Translations under genes and position numbers: made by a program
Notes under the pieces: model-generated
The model's input: only the letters and a program-made list of their open reading frames with translations
What the model was told of the DNA's origin: nothing
The model's database searches: none
Part shown: positions 8,611 through 17,851 of the stretch, piece after piece
How positions within the stretch are numbered: position 1 is the first letter of the stretch
Layout of the letters: every line of letters begins with the position of its first letter
Source of the DNA: an uncultured Prochlorococcus sp.
GTDB taxonomy: Bacteria > Cyanobacteriota > Cyanobacteriia > PCC-6307 > Cyanobiaceae
Reading direction: 5' to 3'
NCBI GenBank assembly: GCA_902594875.1
Contig: CACJNU010000016.1
Coordinates: 1-42,394, forward strand
Length of the DNA: 42,394 bases

Positions 8611-9654
8611 TTACCAGGGATCATCAATTTCAAACTTTTCTGATTTTTTATTATCTTGAACTAAATTTTGTTCATTTAGTGGTTCAATATCTAAAGTTTC
8701 AGTTGCATTTTGAATTGGTCTTTTCGAAGCTAAATTAGTATTTGATTGTTTTTTTTGCTTTAAATCAATATTGTTTTTTTCATCTATTTGATTAACACGA
8801 TTTGGATTCTGGATCTGATCAGAATCATCATTATCCATGTATAGCTTTTTTCTATTATTTATTTCTTCTTCAGAAGCCTTTATTTCAACATATTCAAGTT
8901 CATCTTCATAATCATCTTCATAATCATCTTGTTCAACAACTTCTTCATATTCTTCGACCAAATTGTTTTGCTGTTCTGATTCAGAACCTGAAAGTAACTG
9001 ATTCTCAACAGGTACAAGATTAGCTGAGTATCCATTTACTTCCCTTTCATCCCATGAAGAACCCCCGACTCCAAGTTTCTCAAGTAGTCCACTACTTAGT
9101 TGCTTCAATTTCTCTTCCGCTCCTTCATAAACAATAATCCTATCGGTACCACTACTTACAATTTCCTCAACAGGTATTTCCCAAGTACTTAAAACTCCCT
9201 CGCCTAAAAGCGGAACACCAACAGCACCGATAACAAGAGATATCAAATCCCCAGTCTCAATATCAAAAGAAAAGCCAAGAACTCTTCCCAGAAGTTGTCC
9301 AGATTCTGTAATCACTTGACAATTAATTACCTTCCCAAACCTTTCTGGAGAAAAACTTTCACTCAAAGAATCTAGGGAGTCAACTAATATGACATCTCCA
9401 ACTTGCTTTATGCTTTCTAAAGGCATCCATTTTGGCAAACCTGGTAAAAATCTTGTGAGTGGATTATCTCTTAGTCCCAAAGCGACCACCTCTCTTCTAT
9501 CAATATCAACAACAACTTCGCCAACTACGCCTAGACGCCTTCCAGTATCAGTAGTTATCACTTGTGTTCCCATTAATTCTGACCTTAACCATAAACGATC
9601 ACTAGGAACCGAGTTAGGGAGATTCTTATTAGCAGATGTGTTAGACAAGCTCAT
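8611..9654 (-). CDS. PRC-barrel domain protein with acidic C-terminal region
   Basis: The first 190 residues hold two PRC-barrel-like repeats: the first around GTQVITTDTGRRLGVVGEVV and the second around GKVINCQVITESGQLLGRVL. Such barrels act as small binding modules in photosynthetic reaction-centre assembly and RNA processing. The rest is highly acidic (runs of Glu and Asp near 232-255), then polar and likely disordered, with a short conserved-looking end KFEIDDPW. The gene lies 45 bp downstream of smc on the same strand and is probably in its transcription unit. The specific role is unknown. Confidence 0.75.
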   Translation of the reverse strand: MSLSNTSANKNLPNSVPSDRLWLRSELMGTQVITTDTGRRLGVVGEVVVDIDRREVVALGLRDNPLTRFLPGLPKWMPLESIKQVGDVILVDSLDSLSESFSPERFGKVINCQVITESGQLLGRVLGFSFDIETGDLISLVIGAVGVPLLGEGVLSTWEIPVEEIVSSGTDRIIVYEGAEEKLKQLSSGLLEKLGVGGSSWDEREVNGYSANLVPVENQLLSGSESEQQNNLVEEYEEVVEQDDYEDDYEDELEYVEIKASEEEINNRKKLYMDNDDSDQIQNPNRVNQIDEKNNIDLKQKKQSNTNLASKRPIQNATETLDIEPLNEQNLVQDNKKSEKFEIDDPW

Positions 9655-9699
9655 AAATTTCTTTTTATCATTCTGACGTATAAATTTAAAAAAGTGTGT

Positions 9700-12600
9700 T
9701 TACGCAGCATTTGGTAACCCAAGAACCTGAGTATTAGCACCTCTTGCTTGCGCAACCCCAATTGTTCGTTCAGATGCACTAATCATAGGCCTTCTATGAC
9801 TTACGACTATAAATTGAGCATTTGATGACTGATTTGATATTAGTTTTGACAACCTTTCAACATTAATACCATCTAAAAAACTATCAACCTCGTCTAATGC
9901 ATAAAAAGGTGAAGGCTTATACTTTTGCAAAGCAAATAAAAAACTTAAAGCAGTTAACGATTTTTCACCACCTGACATAGACGCTAATCTTCTGACATTT
10001 TTCCCCTTGGGATGAGCCACTAAAGTTAATCCTCCTTCTAAAGGAGAATTAGAATTTTCAAGTTGAAGAAATCCATCTCCATCAGATAAATTTGCAAAAA
10101 TTTCTCTAAAATGTTTATCAACTTCTGTAAATGCTTGCATAAAAGCTTCTTGACGCATCGTAGAAACAGTTTCTATTCTCAGCAATAATTCAGATCTTTC
10201 ATTAGATAGAATTTCTAATTTTTCTCGCAAACCATTTAATCTCTCAATTAATTCTTCTAGTTCATCAAGAGCCAACATATTGACAGGTTCTAAACTTTCT
10301 AGTTTTGCATTTATAATCGAAATTTCTGATTGCAAAGATTCAAGACTCTTCCCTTCATATTCTCCAAACTCCGGGTAAGGATAAGGTAGATCTTTTTTAT
10401 AATTTTCTAATTTTATTTTCTCGCTCCTCATCTCTTCTTTAAGGGAATGCATATCCCTTTCAAGATATTCAAGCTTTAACAGATAGTTATTATATTCTTG
10501 CCTTTTATTTGAAATTGAAGAGTTTAATTCATCTCTTTTCCTTCTCAATAAACCTAAATTCTTCTCTAGAGAATTTTTTTGATTATCGAGATCTGAAAGC
10601 TCTTTTTTAAATTGATTTCTTTTTTCTATCCATTCACTATGAGCAATTGCGAGTTGTTTAATAGATTCCTGCAAGTTTTTTTCTTGTAGTAAAACAATTT
10701 TTAATGAATTATTTATACGCTCTTTATTTAAAGCAAATTGATTCTTTTTATCTAATAATGTATTTCTCTCTTTAATAAGTAATTCAAGTTTTTTATCAAG
10801 ATTATTAAAATCTTCATTAAAAGCCATTAATGATGATTTTTGATTTTTTTCATAATTTGCCTTTTGAATAATTTGTAGTTGATCAAACTTATCGTGATAA
10901 GGCTTCAATTGATTTTTTAAATGACCTAATTCGTTAACTAATAAATTATTAGCAATATCAAGTTTATTTAATCTCGATTTACAATCCTCAATTCTTTGCG
11001 AGACAGCTTTAAAAGAATCTTGATTTACTTCAATTTCTTTATTAAATGAGGCACAATCCTCAATTATTTGACTGCGGCTAGAATTTAATATACTAAGTCT
11101 ATTATTTTTTAGTATCAAATCATTATTTGACTCTTTTAAAGCTTCTTCGATAACTAATAATCTTTTTTTTATAGGACTGGAATCATCAATATCATTATTA
11201 ATTCCAAACTTATAAGCCAAATCTTTATTTAACTTACTGCCTCCTGTAATAGCACCACTTGCTTCTAATAATTCACCACTTAAGGTAACCAACCTATTTT
11301 TTTGTGTAGATAACCTAGCTGAGGATAAGTCTGAAAAAACCAAAGTATCTCCAAAAACATATCGAAAAACATCTGAATAAACTTCATCAAAAGTAATTAG
11401 ATTAATAGCTTTATCAATAAATCCATTCTCCCTATTATTTTCAAATCTTGAAATTGCATAATTCTTTTTTTGACTTTTAATTCTATTTAAAGGTAAAAAA
11501 GTTAATCTTCCCGCTTTCTTCTTTTTAAGAATTTCAATTGCTTTTGAAGCAATATGATCATTATCAACAACAATTTGTCCTAACCTATTTCCAGCAGCAA
11601 TTTCTAATGCATATCTATTTTTCTCACTTACCTCTCCAAGTTGAGCTACATAACCATGTATACCCTCTAACCCTGCCTCTAAGAGAATTCTGAGAGCATA
11701 TGAACCTCTAGATTCGTTTAAAGCTTCCTTCCTGCTTTCGAATCTAGATAAATCCTTTTCAAGCCTTAATTGCTCGGCATTTAGCCTTGATTTAGTTTTA
11801 ATTAATAAATCGATTTCATTTTTTAAAGAATTAATTTCTGCGCTATTACTTGCCAAGTTTTTATTCTTTGTATCGGATGTCTCTTTTTTTCTTTGATTTC
11901 CCTGAAAAAGTTTCTGCTTTTCTAAGCCTAAGGATTCGATCTGTGACAATATCTCATCTTTTTGAATATTATTTTGAATAGTTTCTTCTTCAATTTTCCT
12001 TTTTTTGATTTCCAAAGGATTAATTTGATTTTTTATACTTTCAAGCTCAGCATTTAATTTGATACTTTGTTTAGAGAATTCTCCAGATTCTCCAGCCGCA
12101 TCAGAAAGTTTTTTTCTGGATAGCTTGTGTTTTAAAGTGAGATCATCAATTTGCAAGTTCAATTGATTTAAAAAATTATCATCAAAATTTTCTTTTCTCA
12201 TCTTTTCTGACTCGATATTCCTCTTAGAAATTGCAATTTCATCTCTCTGTTTTTGTAATTTAATACCCTCTTCTTTATTCAGAATTGATATCCTATCAAG
12301 TTCTCTCAAGCTAGAGTTAATACTTCCAATATCAGAATTAACTTTTATCAATTTATCATCTCCTTTCTCCTTAAGCTCATCAACAAGTATTTTCAAAGCA
12401 TCTTCTAAAACTGATATTTCTTTACTAATAGATTCTTTTTGTTTATTGAATAAAATTTTATTTTTTTCAATTTCCCTTTCTTTTTTTTCTATAGATTCAA
12501 CATGTTTAACTTGTTTTTCAAAAATAAGAACTTTTTCTAATTCTATTACTTGTAATAGTTTTGCCTTTAACTCTTTATATCGCTTTGCTTTTTCACATTC

Positions 12601-13287
12601 TTTTTCAAGCTTATTTTTACTAGATTGCAATTCATTTTCTAAAATTTCACATCTTTCTTGTCTTTCGAAAACATCATTTAATTTTGCATTAGTTTGTTCT
12701 ATTCTTGTATCAAAAAGTGCTACTCCTGCTAATTCATCAATAAGATTTCTCCTCTCCTTATTATTCATAGATACTATTCTTGTTACATCACCCTGCATAA
12801 CAACATTGCTGCCCTCAGGATCAACACTGATATCTCTTAATATTCTCTGTATTTGTTGCAAGGTACATTGTTTTCCATCAGAAGTATAAGTAGAAGCATA
12901 AGAGCCACCTGGCATAAGCCTTAATTTTCTGGAAACTAACCATTCTTTTTGACCTTTATTAAGGGAAATTTCTTCTTCTAGTTCCAAAGGCGGAAGGTCC
13001 TCTCTGGGAGACCAATCTTGAATATTAAATTTTACCGATACTGATGTTTCTGATGACTTACCCTCTTTAACTTTGGAGTTATTTATTAGATCTGGTAATC
13101 TTTCAGCCCTCATACCTCTACTATTAGCTAGACCTAAACAAAATAAAATCCCATCTAAAATATTACTTTTCCCAGAACCGTTAGGACCCGTAACCACCGT
13201 AAAACCTTCTTCAAGAGGTATTTTTACATTGCCCCCAAAAGATTTAAAATTTTCAAACTCGACCTGATTGATATGTACCAATCTCAA
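9700..13287 (-). CDS. smc: Chromosome segregation protein SMC
   Basis: A large ATPase that organises and segregates the chromosome. Walker A GPNGSGKSN lies at 34-42. Long coiled coils flank a central hinge (about 540-690, with GLEGIHGYVAQLGEV and GNRLGQIVVDN). The C-terminal head has the signature MSGGEKSLTALS, Walker B YALDEVDSFLD and the SHRRPM switch region. At 1195 aa it has the normal bacterial SMC length. The start MRLVHINQVEFENFKSF is typical. A PRC-barrel gene follows and a LigD-phosphoesterase-like gene precedes it on the same strand. Partner genes scpA and scpB are not in the window. Confidence 0.97.
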   Translation of the reverse strand: MRLVHINQVEFENFKSFGGNVKIPLEEGFTVVTGPNGSGKSNILDGILFCLGLANSRGMRAERLPDLINNSKVKEGKSSETSVSVKFNIQDWSPREDLPPLELEEEISLNKGQKEWLVSRKLRLMPGGSYASTYTSDGKQCTLQQIQRILRDISVDPEGSNVVMQGDVTRIVSMNNKERRNLIDELAGVALFDTRIEQTNAKLNDVFERQERCEILENELQSSKNKLEKECEKAKRYKELKAKLLQVIELEKVLIFEKQVKHVESIEKKEREIEKNKILFNKQKESISKEISVLEDALKILVDELKEKGDDKLIKVNSDIGSINSSLRELDRISILNKEEGIKLQKQRDEIAISKRNIESEKMRKENFDDNFLNQLNLQIDDLTLKHKLSRKKLSDAAGESGEFSKQSIKLNAELESIKNQINPLEIKKRKIEEETIQNNIQKDEILSQIESLGLEKQKLFQGNQRKKETSDTKNKNLASNSAEINSLKNEIDLLIKTKSRLNAEQLRLEKDLSRFESRKEALNESRGSYALRILLEAGLEGIHGYVAQLGEVSEKNRYALEIAAGNRLGQIVVDNDHIASKAIEILKKKKAGRLTFLPLNRIKSQKKNYAISRFENNRENGFIDKAINLITFDEVYSDVFRYVFGDTLVFSDLSSARLSTQKNRLVTLSGELLEASGAITGGSKLNKDLAYKFGINNDIDDSSPIKKRLLVIEEALKESNNDLILKNNRLSILNSSRSQIIEDCASFNKEIEVNQDSFKAVSQRIEDCKSRLNKLDIANNLLVNELGHLKNQLKPYHDKFDQLQIIQKANYEKNQKSSLMAFNEDFNNLDKKLELLIKERNTLLDKKNQFALNKERINNSLKIVLLQEKNLQESIKQLAIAHSEWIEKRNQFKKELSDLDNQKNSLEKNLGLLRRKRDELNSSISNKRQEYNNYLLKLEYLERDMHSLKEEMRSEKIKLENYKKDLPYPYPEFGEYEGKSLESLQSEISIINAKLESLEPVNMLALDELEELIERLNGLREKLEILSNERSELLLRIETVSTMRQEAFMQAFTEVDKHFREIFANLSDGDGFLQLENSNSPLEGGLTLVAHPKGKNVRRLASMSGGEKSLTALSFLFALQKYKPSPFYALDEVDSFLDGINVERLSKLISNQSSNAQFIVVSHRRPMISASERTIGVAQARGANTQVLGLPNAA

Positions 13288-13363
13288 GTCTCAATAGCTA
13301 AATAAGAATAACTAATTTGCAAAAATTCTCAATAGAAACATTACGTTTATTTATAAATGAGTA

Positions 13364-13726
13364 TTAATAACTTTTTCTCAATCTGCAAAAATTACCCGAA
13401 ATTTCAAACAAGCCATTAAGAAGTTCACCATCCAAAATGAAACTATAATGTTCAGAGTCCAATTTATTAGAAACACTTTTAAATATTCCATGATCAATTC
13501 TTTTTACAAACCCTCTATTATCAGAAAGTTCATGTTCTATCCTAGATAACCATACAAGTCTATGGTTTGGCTGCTTAATAATTTCTATAGAAGTTTGATT
13601 TAATAAAGGTAGTTTTAAAAATTTCCAAGTTAAACAGTCTATGCCATTTTCAACAAGAAAATCATAATGAAAGTCGAACGAGTTAGCAGAATAAACTTTA
13701 TGTTCAAGCAAAACCCATTTATTCAT
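13364..13726 (-). CDS. Small LigD 3'-phosphoesterase-domain-like protein
   Basis: A 120-aa protein whose order of motifs resembles the phosphoesterase module of bacterial DNA ligase D: an early LLEHK with His9, then DFHYDFLVENG with His20 and Asp22, CLTWKF, HRLVWLSRIEHELSDNRGFVKRID and a C-terminal FxxxGxLLNGLFE-like strand. The family removes 3'-phosphates or ribonucleotides at DNA ends. Free-standing small versions occur in bacteria, but I assign this one only by motif resemblance. It lies 76 bp upstream of smc on the same strand, a position consistent with DNA maintenance. Confidence 0.55.
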   Translation of the reverse strand: MNKWVLLEHKVYSANSFDFHYDFLVENGIDCLTWKFLKLPLLNQTSIEIIKQPNHRLVWLSRIEHELSDNRGFVKRIDHGIFKSVSNKLDSEHYSFILDGELLNGLFEISGNFCRLRKSY

Positions 13727-13809
13727 TATCTAATTAATAAATAAACCGAATCTATTTTCAAAACAAAGTTGAGATAAAGAAATATTGTATTAAAGATGGT
13801 TCCTGTTAT

Positions 13810-13965
13810 TTAATTACCTGCATCAGGTACGAATCTTAGAGCAATGAATAGCAAACTTCCAGCTCCAGCGATAGCTGCAGCTATTAATCCAAAATCTGTA
13901 GGAATTGTGCGAGATGCAAAAATTAAGGATGCAAATGTAATATCCATGATGAAATTTAAACTCAT
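13810..13965 (-). CDS. 51-residue single-helix membrane protein, unknown
   Basis: Reverse-strand ORF starting ATG at 13965 and ending TAA at 13812-13810. The protein begins MSLNFIMDITFASLIFASRT and has a helix-forming hydrophobic stretch (about 27-44, LIAAAIAGAGSLLFIALRF), ending VPDAGN. A second ATG at residue 7 (13947) is an alternative start. The size and single Ala/Gly-rich helix resemble small photosystem subunits, but I do not recognise it as one of them. It lies 83 bp upstream of the LigD-like gene on the same strand. Confidence 0.65.
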   Translation of the reverse strand: MSLNFIMDITFASLIFASRTIPTDFGLIAAAIAGAGSLLFIALRFVPDAGN

Positions 13966-14134
13966 TTAATAAATTCAGTAATAGCTTAACAAAACCTTAT
14001 TGCAGAACAGAGTAGATAAATAAAATGTAAATAAACTTTTATATGTTTTTATTCTATATTAATCGAACAATTCTTTAGATAAGGCTTCCAAATTAAGAAA
14101 TAGGGTCTAATCTTAAAATAAATAAGTTTAAATA

Positions 14135-14596
14135 ATGGAGACTTACCATACTCCCAAAGAAGTAGAAGAAAAAGAAAATACCTCTGATCTTCCTGAAAAA
14201 GAAGTTATTTCGGAAAAATGGTTACTTGAAAAAATTGACAGTTTAATGCCTTTAATAAAAGAAAAATGGCCTAACATTGCACAACAAACTCTTGAAGCCA
14301 CAAAAGGGAGTATTGATGATTTAGTTGAAGTAATAGCTAGCCATAGTGGAACCTCAGTAATTGGAATAAAAAGCCAACTATTTGAAATCATTGATTCAAT
14401 AAGAGAAAACAATTGGGAAATATCAGAAAAAATTGAACCTATCGAAAGTCAATTAGAAGAGTTATTAGAAGAACTTAACAATACACTTAGACCAAAAATA
14501 GAAAATCCAATAAGAAAAAAACCACTTTTATCTATTGCTATTGCGGCTGGCATTGGTTTACTAATAGGAACTATCCTTAACAGTGGCAGAAAATAA
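14135..14596 (+). CDS. YqjD/ElaB-like (DUF883-type) membrane-anchored protein
   Basis: A 153-aa protein with an acidic N-terminus, an amphipathic helical centre (about 25-118) and a C-terminal anchor RKKPLLSIAIAAGIGLLIGTIL (about 126-147). This single-helix tail after a basic patch is the hallmark of the ElaB/YqjD group, which in E. coli links ribosomes to the membrane. The next gene is a YqjE-like protein whose frame overlaps the stop, reproducing the yqjD-yqjE order. Function here is inferred from that order and the tail. Confidence 0.68.
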   Translation: METYHTPKEVEEKENTSDLPEKEVISEKWLLEKIDSLMPLIKEKWPNIAQQTLEATKGSIDDLVEVIASHSGTSVIGIKSQLFEIIDSIRENNWEISEKIEPIESQLEELLEELNNTLRPKIENPIRKKPLLSIAIAAGIGLLIGTILNSGRK

Positions 14597-14597
14597 T

Positions 14598-14984
14598 ATG
14601 GAAAAACCAAAAAATAAAAACTTTGCGAGTACAGCCTCAAGAATTTCAGCGATCGCAAGTTCAGTGATGGATTTGCATGTAAGAATAGCTCTTCAAGAAG
14701 TAGATAGAGAAAAAAGAAGATTAATTAGTGGTGGAATATTTTTGGCAATTGGCATTACATTATTATTATTAGTAATAATTTGCATCCATATTATTTTTTA
14801 TCTTTTTCTAACGAAATATAATAACTGGAATATTGAATATAATTTATTACTCATAATATTTATCGATTTATTTCTTGCAGGCTTAAGTTTGAAACTTGGA
14901 GGAAAATTAGCTAAAGGACCTTATCTTCCTCAAACATTAGAAGGTCTTGGCAAGACAACCAAGGCAGTTTTAGGAAAAAAATAA
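14598..14984 (+). CDS. YqjE/holin-like (phage holin 3_6 family-like) membrane protein
   Basis: Begins MEKPKNKNFAS at the ATG 14598, 1 base after the upstream stop. An upstream in-frame GTG at 14583 would overlap the previous gene and is less likely. About 128 aa with a charged helix ARIALQEVDREKRRLISGG (about 25-43) leading into two membrane segments (about 45-68 and 80-100), then a basic tail ending KAVLGKK. This architecture matches the YqjE family. Probably translated together with the YqjD-like gene. Its 3' end converges on a methyltransferase gene with a 1-bp gap. Confidence 0.66.
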   Translation: MEKPKNKNFASTASRISAIASSVMDLHVRIALQEVDREKRRLISGGIFLAIGITLLLLVIICIHIIFYLFLTKYNNWNIEYNLLLIIFIDLFLAGLSLKLGGKLAKGPYLPQTLEGLGKTTKAVLGKK

Positions 14985-14985
14985 A

Positions 14986-16110
14986 CTACCTTATTAAGTA
15001 CTTTATCCATCTACAATCTATTCCCCCATTGCTAACGGGAATTTTCAATGAAGACTTCATTTTCAAATATTTTGTTAGTTTTGGATTTCCACTTAGCAAC
15101 CAAAATTCCCAACCTGAAAAATTGTTCTTTAGGAAGATTCCCATTTGTTCATATAAACAAATCAATTCATTTTCATCGCCTAATTTTTTGCCGTAAGGAG
15201 GATTACATATGATTATCCCAGGTGTGCAACTTAATTGGAGTGCTAAAAAATCATTATTTATAAGCTCAATATAATTTTCGAGTCCAGCTAATGATATGTT
15301 TAGATTCGCCTGCTCAAAAACCTTTTTATTAATTTCACACCCTATTATTTTTGGTAATTTTTCATAATTTATAATTTTATTTTTTGCCTTATTTTTTTCA
15401 TTAAGATAAATATCTTTCCTAAAGTCCAACCAATTCTCAAAAAGATATACTTGATCAATATTTATGGGAACTCCAAGGAATTGGTTGACTGCCTCAATTA
15501 AAAAAGTACCCGAGCCACACATAAAATCTATTAATGGAACTTTGCCATTCCATTGAGTCAAATTTATCAATCCAGAAGCTAAATTTTCTTTTAATGGAGC
15601 ATTTCCAATTGCGGGTCTATAGCCTCTTTTATGTAAGCTTTCTACGCTGCTTTGAAGACTGAGAATTGCTTTATTATTATTTAAATGCAGATGAATTATA
15701 AAATCAGGATTATCTAGAGAAATATTTGACCTTTTATTCCAAACTTCCTGTTGCAAATCAGTTATAGAATTTTTTACTTCAAGAGCTGTGAAATGAGTAT
15801 GACTTAAAGAAGATGTTCTCCCAGTTACTTGTACATTAAACGTTTTATCAAAGGGCAACCAATTTAACCAATCAAATGAATCTCTAACCCCCGCATATAA
15901 AGATTGCTTGTCATAGCAAGTAAAACTTGCAATTTCTCTATAAAAACGAAAAGCTAATCTGGAATAGAAATGAACTCTATAAAAAGTTTCAAAATCACAT
16001 TCAAAATTAATAAATCTTTTATAAGTATTAATATTAAAGCCGCCTAAATTTGAAATTTCTTCTGCTAAAGACTTCTCTAGTCCCTCCGGAGATGGTGCCA
16101 CTACATTCAT
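14986..16110 (-). CDS. THUMP-domain 23S rRNA (guanine-N2)-methyltransferase, RlmL/UPF0020 type
   Basis: The N-terminal part (about 1-160) starts VVAPSPEGLEKSLAEEISNL, typical of the THUMP-containing RlmL-like enzymes. The catalytic part has the SAM-binding FMCGSGTFLIEAV motif and the N6/N2-methyltransferase motif NPPYGKKLG. The family modifies a guanine in 23S rRNA using SAM. At 374 aa it corresponds to the N-terminal (RlmL) half of the fused E. coli RlmKL, without the RlmK half. The precise target base is inferred from the family. Confidence 0.85.
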   Translation of the reverse strand: MNVVAPSPEGLEKSLAEEISNLGGFNINTYKRFINFECDFETFYRVHFYSRLAFRFYREIASFTCYDKQSLYAGVRDSFDWLNWLPFDKTFNVQVTGRTSSLSHTHFTALEVKNSITDLQQEVWNKRSNISLDNPDFIIHLHLNNNKAILSLQSSVESLHKRGYRPAIGNAPLKENLASGLINLTQWNGKVPLIDFMCGSGTFLIEAVNQFLGVPINIDQVYLFENWLDFRKDIYLNEKNKAKNKIINYEKLPKIIGCEINKKVFEQANLNISLAGLENYIELINNDFLALQLSCTPGIIICNPPYGKKLGDENELICLYEQMGIFLKNNFSGWEFWLLSGNPKLTKYLKMKSSLKIPVSNGGIDCRWIKYLIR

Positions 16111-16167
16111 ATACGATAAAACTTAGTAAAAAAACTATTCAATAACCATTTTGACTGTCAGAATATA

Positions 16168-16430
16168 AATGTCCAATTGGACTAGGTGATCTCAACCGAT
16201 GTTTCGGACAGCGGTTCGATTCCGCTCAACTCCACTATTTGGGGTTGTAATGGTTTCGACGGGGCATAAGGAAGGTGACTGAAGCCGGCTCGGTTAGAGC
16301 AAAAACACAAATGCTAACAAAATCGTTAGTTTCTCCCGTCAAACAGCACCAGTTGCTGCTTGATCCTAAAGGAGATGGGGTTATATCAGCCTTATCAACC
16401 AAATGATACTAGGAGTCTGGAAGGACTCCA
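16168..16430 (+). ncRNA. ssrA: tmRNA, two-piece (circularly permuted) form
   Basis: Rescues stalled ribosomes. The acceptor piece comes first: T-arm AGCGG-TTCGATT-CCGCT and 3' strand CAACTCC with discriminator A at 16234. After six bases (CTATTT), the coding piece starts GGGGTTG at 16241 and pairs with CAACTCC over 7 bp including one G-U, as in conventional tmRNA. It continues TAATGGTTTCGACGGGG. The tag reading frame (16313-16363, GCT resume codon to TGA) encodes ANKIVSFSRQTAPVAA. The 3' CCA is not encoded. The 5' limit is uncertain; a GTCC-AATT-GGAC hairpin begins at 16171. A terminator follows the coding piece. Confidence 0.93.
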
Positions 16431-16437
16431 CTTTTTT
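16412..16437 (+). terminator. Rho-independent terminator after tmRNA
   Basis: A 6-bp stem GGAGTC/GACTCC with a 6-base loop (16412-16429) is followed by AC and a run of six T. It sits exactly at the end of the tmRNA coding piece. Confidence 0.75.
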
Positions 16438-16592
16438 AAAATAACTTAGAAGTTGTAATAGATAATTTATTAGTGTGTAAATATTGCTGCAAATGATTGT
16501 ATTAAAAAGAATTTTTTTAATTTTATAAGTATAAATACTGAGAAGATAAGTTTCAAATTAATTTATCTTATTAAAAAATCGAATCTTGCAAA

Positions 16593-16730
16593 ATGGAATC
16601 TAATAAAAAACTGAATGACTTGATAATAAATCTCAAACCAAAAGTTATTAGATTCACTGGCGAAAAATTTCCCAATGAACTACGGAATAGTGGTTGTCAA
16701 ATAAAAAAAAATAAGAAAATATCTAGCTAA
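16593..16730 (+). CDS. Short hypothetical ORF (45 aa) beside tmRNA
   Basis: An ATG-to-TAA frame encoding a basic, non-membrane peptide that starts MESNKKLNDLIINLKPKVIR and ends NKKISS. No motif is recognised. It fills most of the gap between the tmRNA terminator and the convergent aldo/keto reductase, ending 8 bp before the reductase stop. No ribosome-binding site stands out, so it may be a chance frame. Confidence 0.4.
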   Translation: MESNKKLNDLIINLKPKVIRFTGEKFPNELRNSGCQIKKNKKISS

Positions 16731-16738
16731 AAATTTAA

Positions 16739-17701
16739 TTAAATGCTTGAAAAAGGATTTTTAGGCATTTTTTTTAAACATTTTTTTGACAATTCCTGAA
16801 GTACTTTAAATTCACTTTTATTTAAATTCCACTTGAATACATTCGATACATCTATAACTTGAGATTTTTTTCGCATTCCAACGAGCGGAATAGCTCCTTG
16901 ATAACAACACCAATTAATTGCCACTTGCGCTTGGGAAACTGATCTTTGATTTGCAATTCTTTTTAAACACCTCCGCAATTCATATGTTGGTTTTTTATAG
17001 TTTTCAAATAATGCATTGCGAATAAAACTTTTTTCTTTATTTTGTTCTTTATCTGGATCAATACAAAGTATTCCAAAAGACAAAGGACTATAAGCAAAGA
17101 AATTAATATTATTTTCGTCGCAGATTTTTTTTACCTGATATTGTTTTCCTAAATCGGGAGCAAGCAAAGAAAACTGTGTTTGAACACTCTTTAGGCTCTG
17201 ATCTCTTTTTGCTAAGAAATTAATTAATTTCATCAATCTTTTAGGGCCTATATTTGATAAGCCTATTTGAAAATCAAAGCCTTCATCTTTTAAATCGCAA
17301 AGATTATTCAACAGCCCTAATTCCTGCCAAGGATTGTATTTTGCAGTTGACCAATGTAATTGCACTATATCTAATTTGTTATTAAGTCTTTCTAAACTTT
17401 TCAAAAAAGGTTTATTAAAACCTCTGTTACCTATTCTCCAGGGATAAGGTGCAAGTTTAGTTGCTACTTGAATTCTTTTTTTCTTTGCTGAAGGAGTATT
17501 TAGTAAAAATTTTCCTATCAACATTTCACTTCTACCCTGAAGATTCCCAGTACCGTAAGAATCCGCAGTATCAATTAGATCGAACCCTCTTCGTAAAGCT
17601 TCATTATATGTCTCACGTAAATCATCGTCATTTGTAGATTGGTAATTCCAGAAAAGCTTATTCCCCCAAGACCACGTACCTAATCCAATTCTTTTCTTCA
17701 C
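16739..17701 (-). CDS. Aldo/keto reductase
   Basis: A 320-aa NADPH-dependent oxidoreductase with the usual TIM-barrel motifs. It starts GLGTWSWG; the catalytic tetrad is visible as Asp44 and Tyr49 (DLIDTADSYG), Lys82 (ATKLAP) and His116 (QLHWS). The C-terminal AINWCCYQGAIPLVGMRKKSQ corresponds to the NADP-binding end. The substrate is unknown. It is divergent from the parA-like gene, with 150 bp between the starts. Confidence 0.9.
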   Translation of the reverse strand: MKKRIGLGTWSWGNKLFWNYQSTNDDDLRETYNEALRRGFDLIDTADSYGTGNLQGRSEMLIGKFLLNTPSAKKKRIQVATKLAPYPWRIGNRGFNKPFLKSLERLNNKLDIVQLHWSTAKYNPWQELGLLNNLCDLKDEGFDFQIGLSNIGPKRLMKLINFLAKRDQSLKSVQTQFSLLAPDLGKQYQVKKICDENNINFFAYSPLSFGILCIDPDKEQNKEKSFIRNALFENYKKPTYELRRCLKRIANQRSVSQAQVAINWCCYQGAIPLVGMRKKSQVIDVSNVFKWNLNKSEFKVLQELSKKCLKKMPKNPFSSI

Positions 17702-17851
17702 TAGCCAATTTAAATAAGGAACTTTATAAGGTTATCTAAAAATATTAACTTCTTTAAAATATTTCAAAAAATAAGTTTTAAAGCATTAAAAATCAATTTC
17801 TCTTGACATTAAGAAATTATTCTCCAAAGTAAGAGAAATAAAAATAAAAAA

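Noticed and set aside
12446..12889. 147-aa plus-strand ORF inside smc
   Set aside because: Antisense to a well-conserved SMC region, rich in Phe and Ser as expected for the reverse of Lys/Glu coiled-coil codons.
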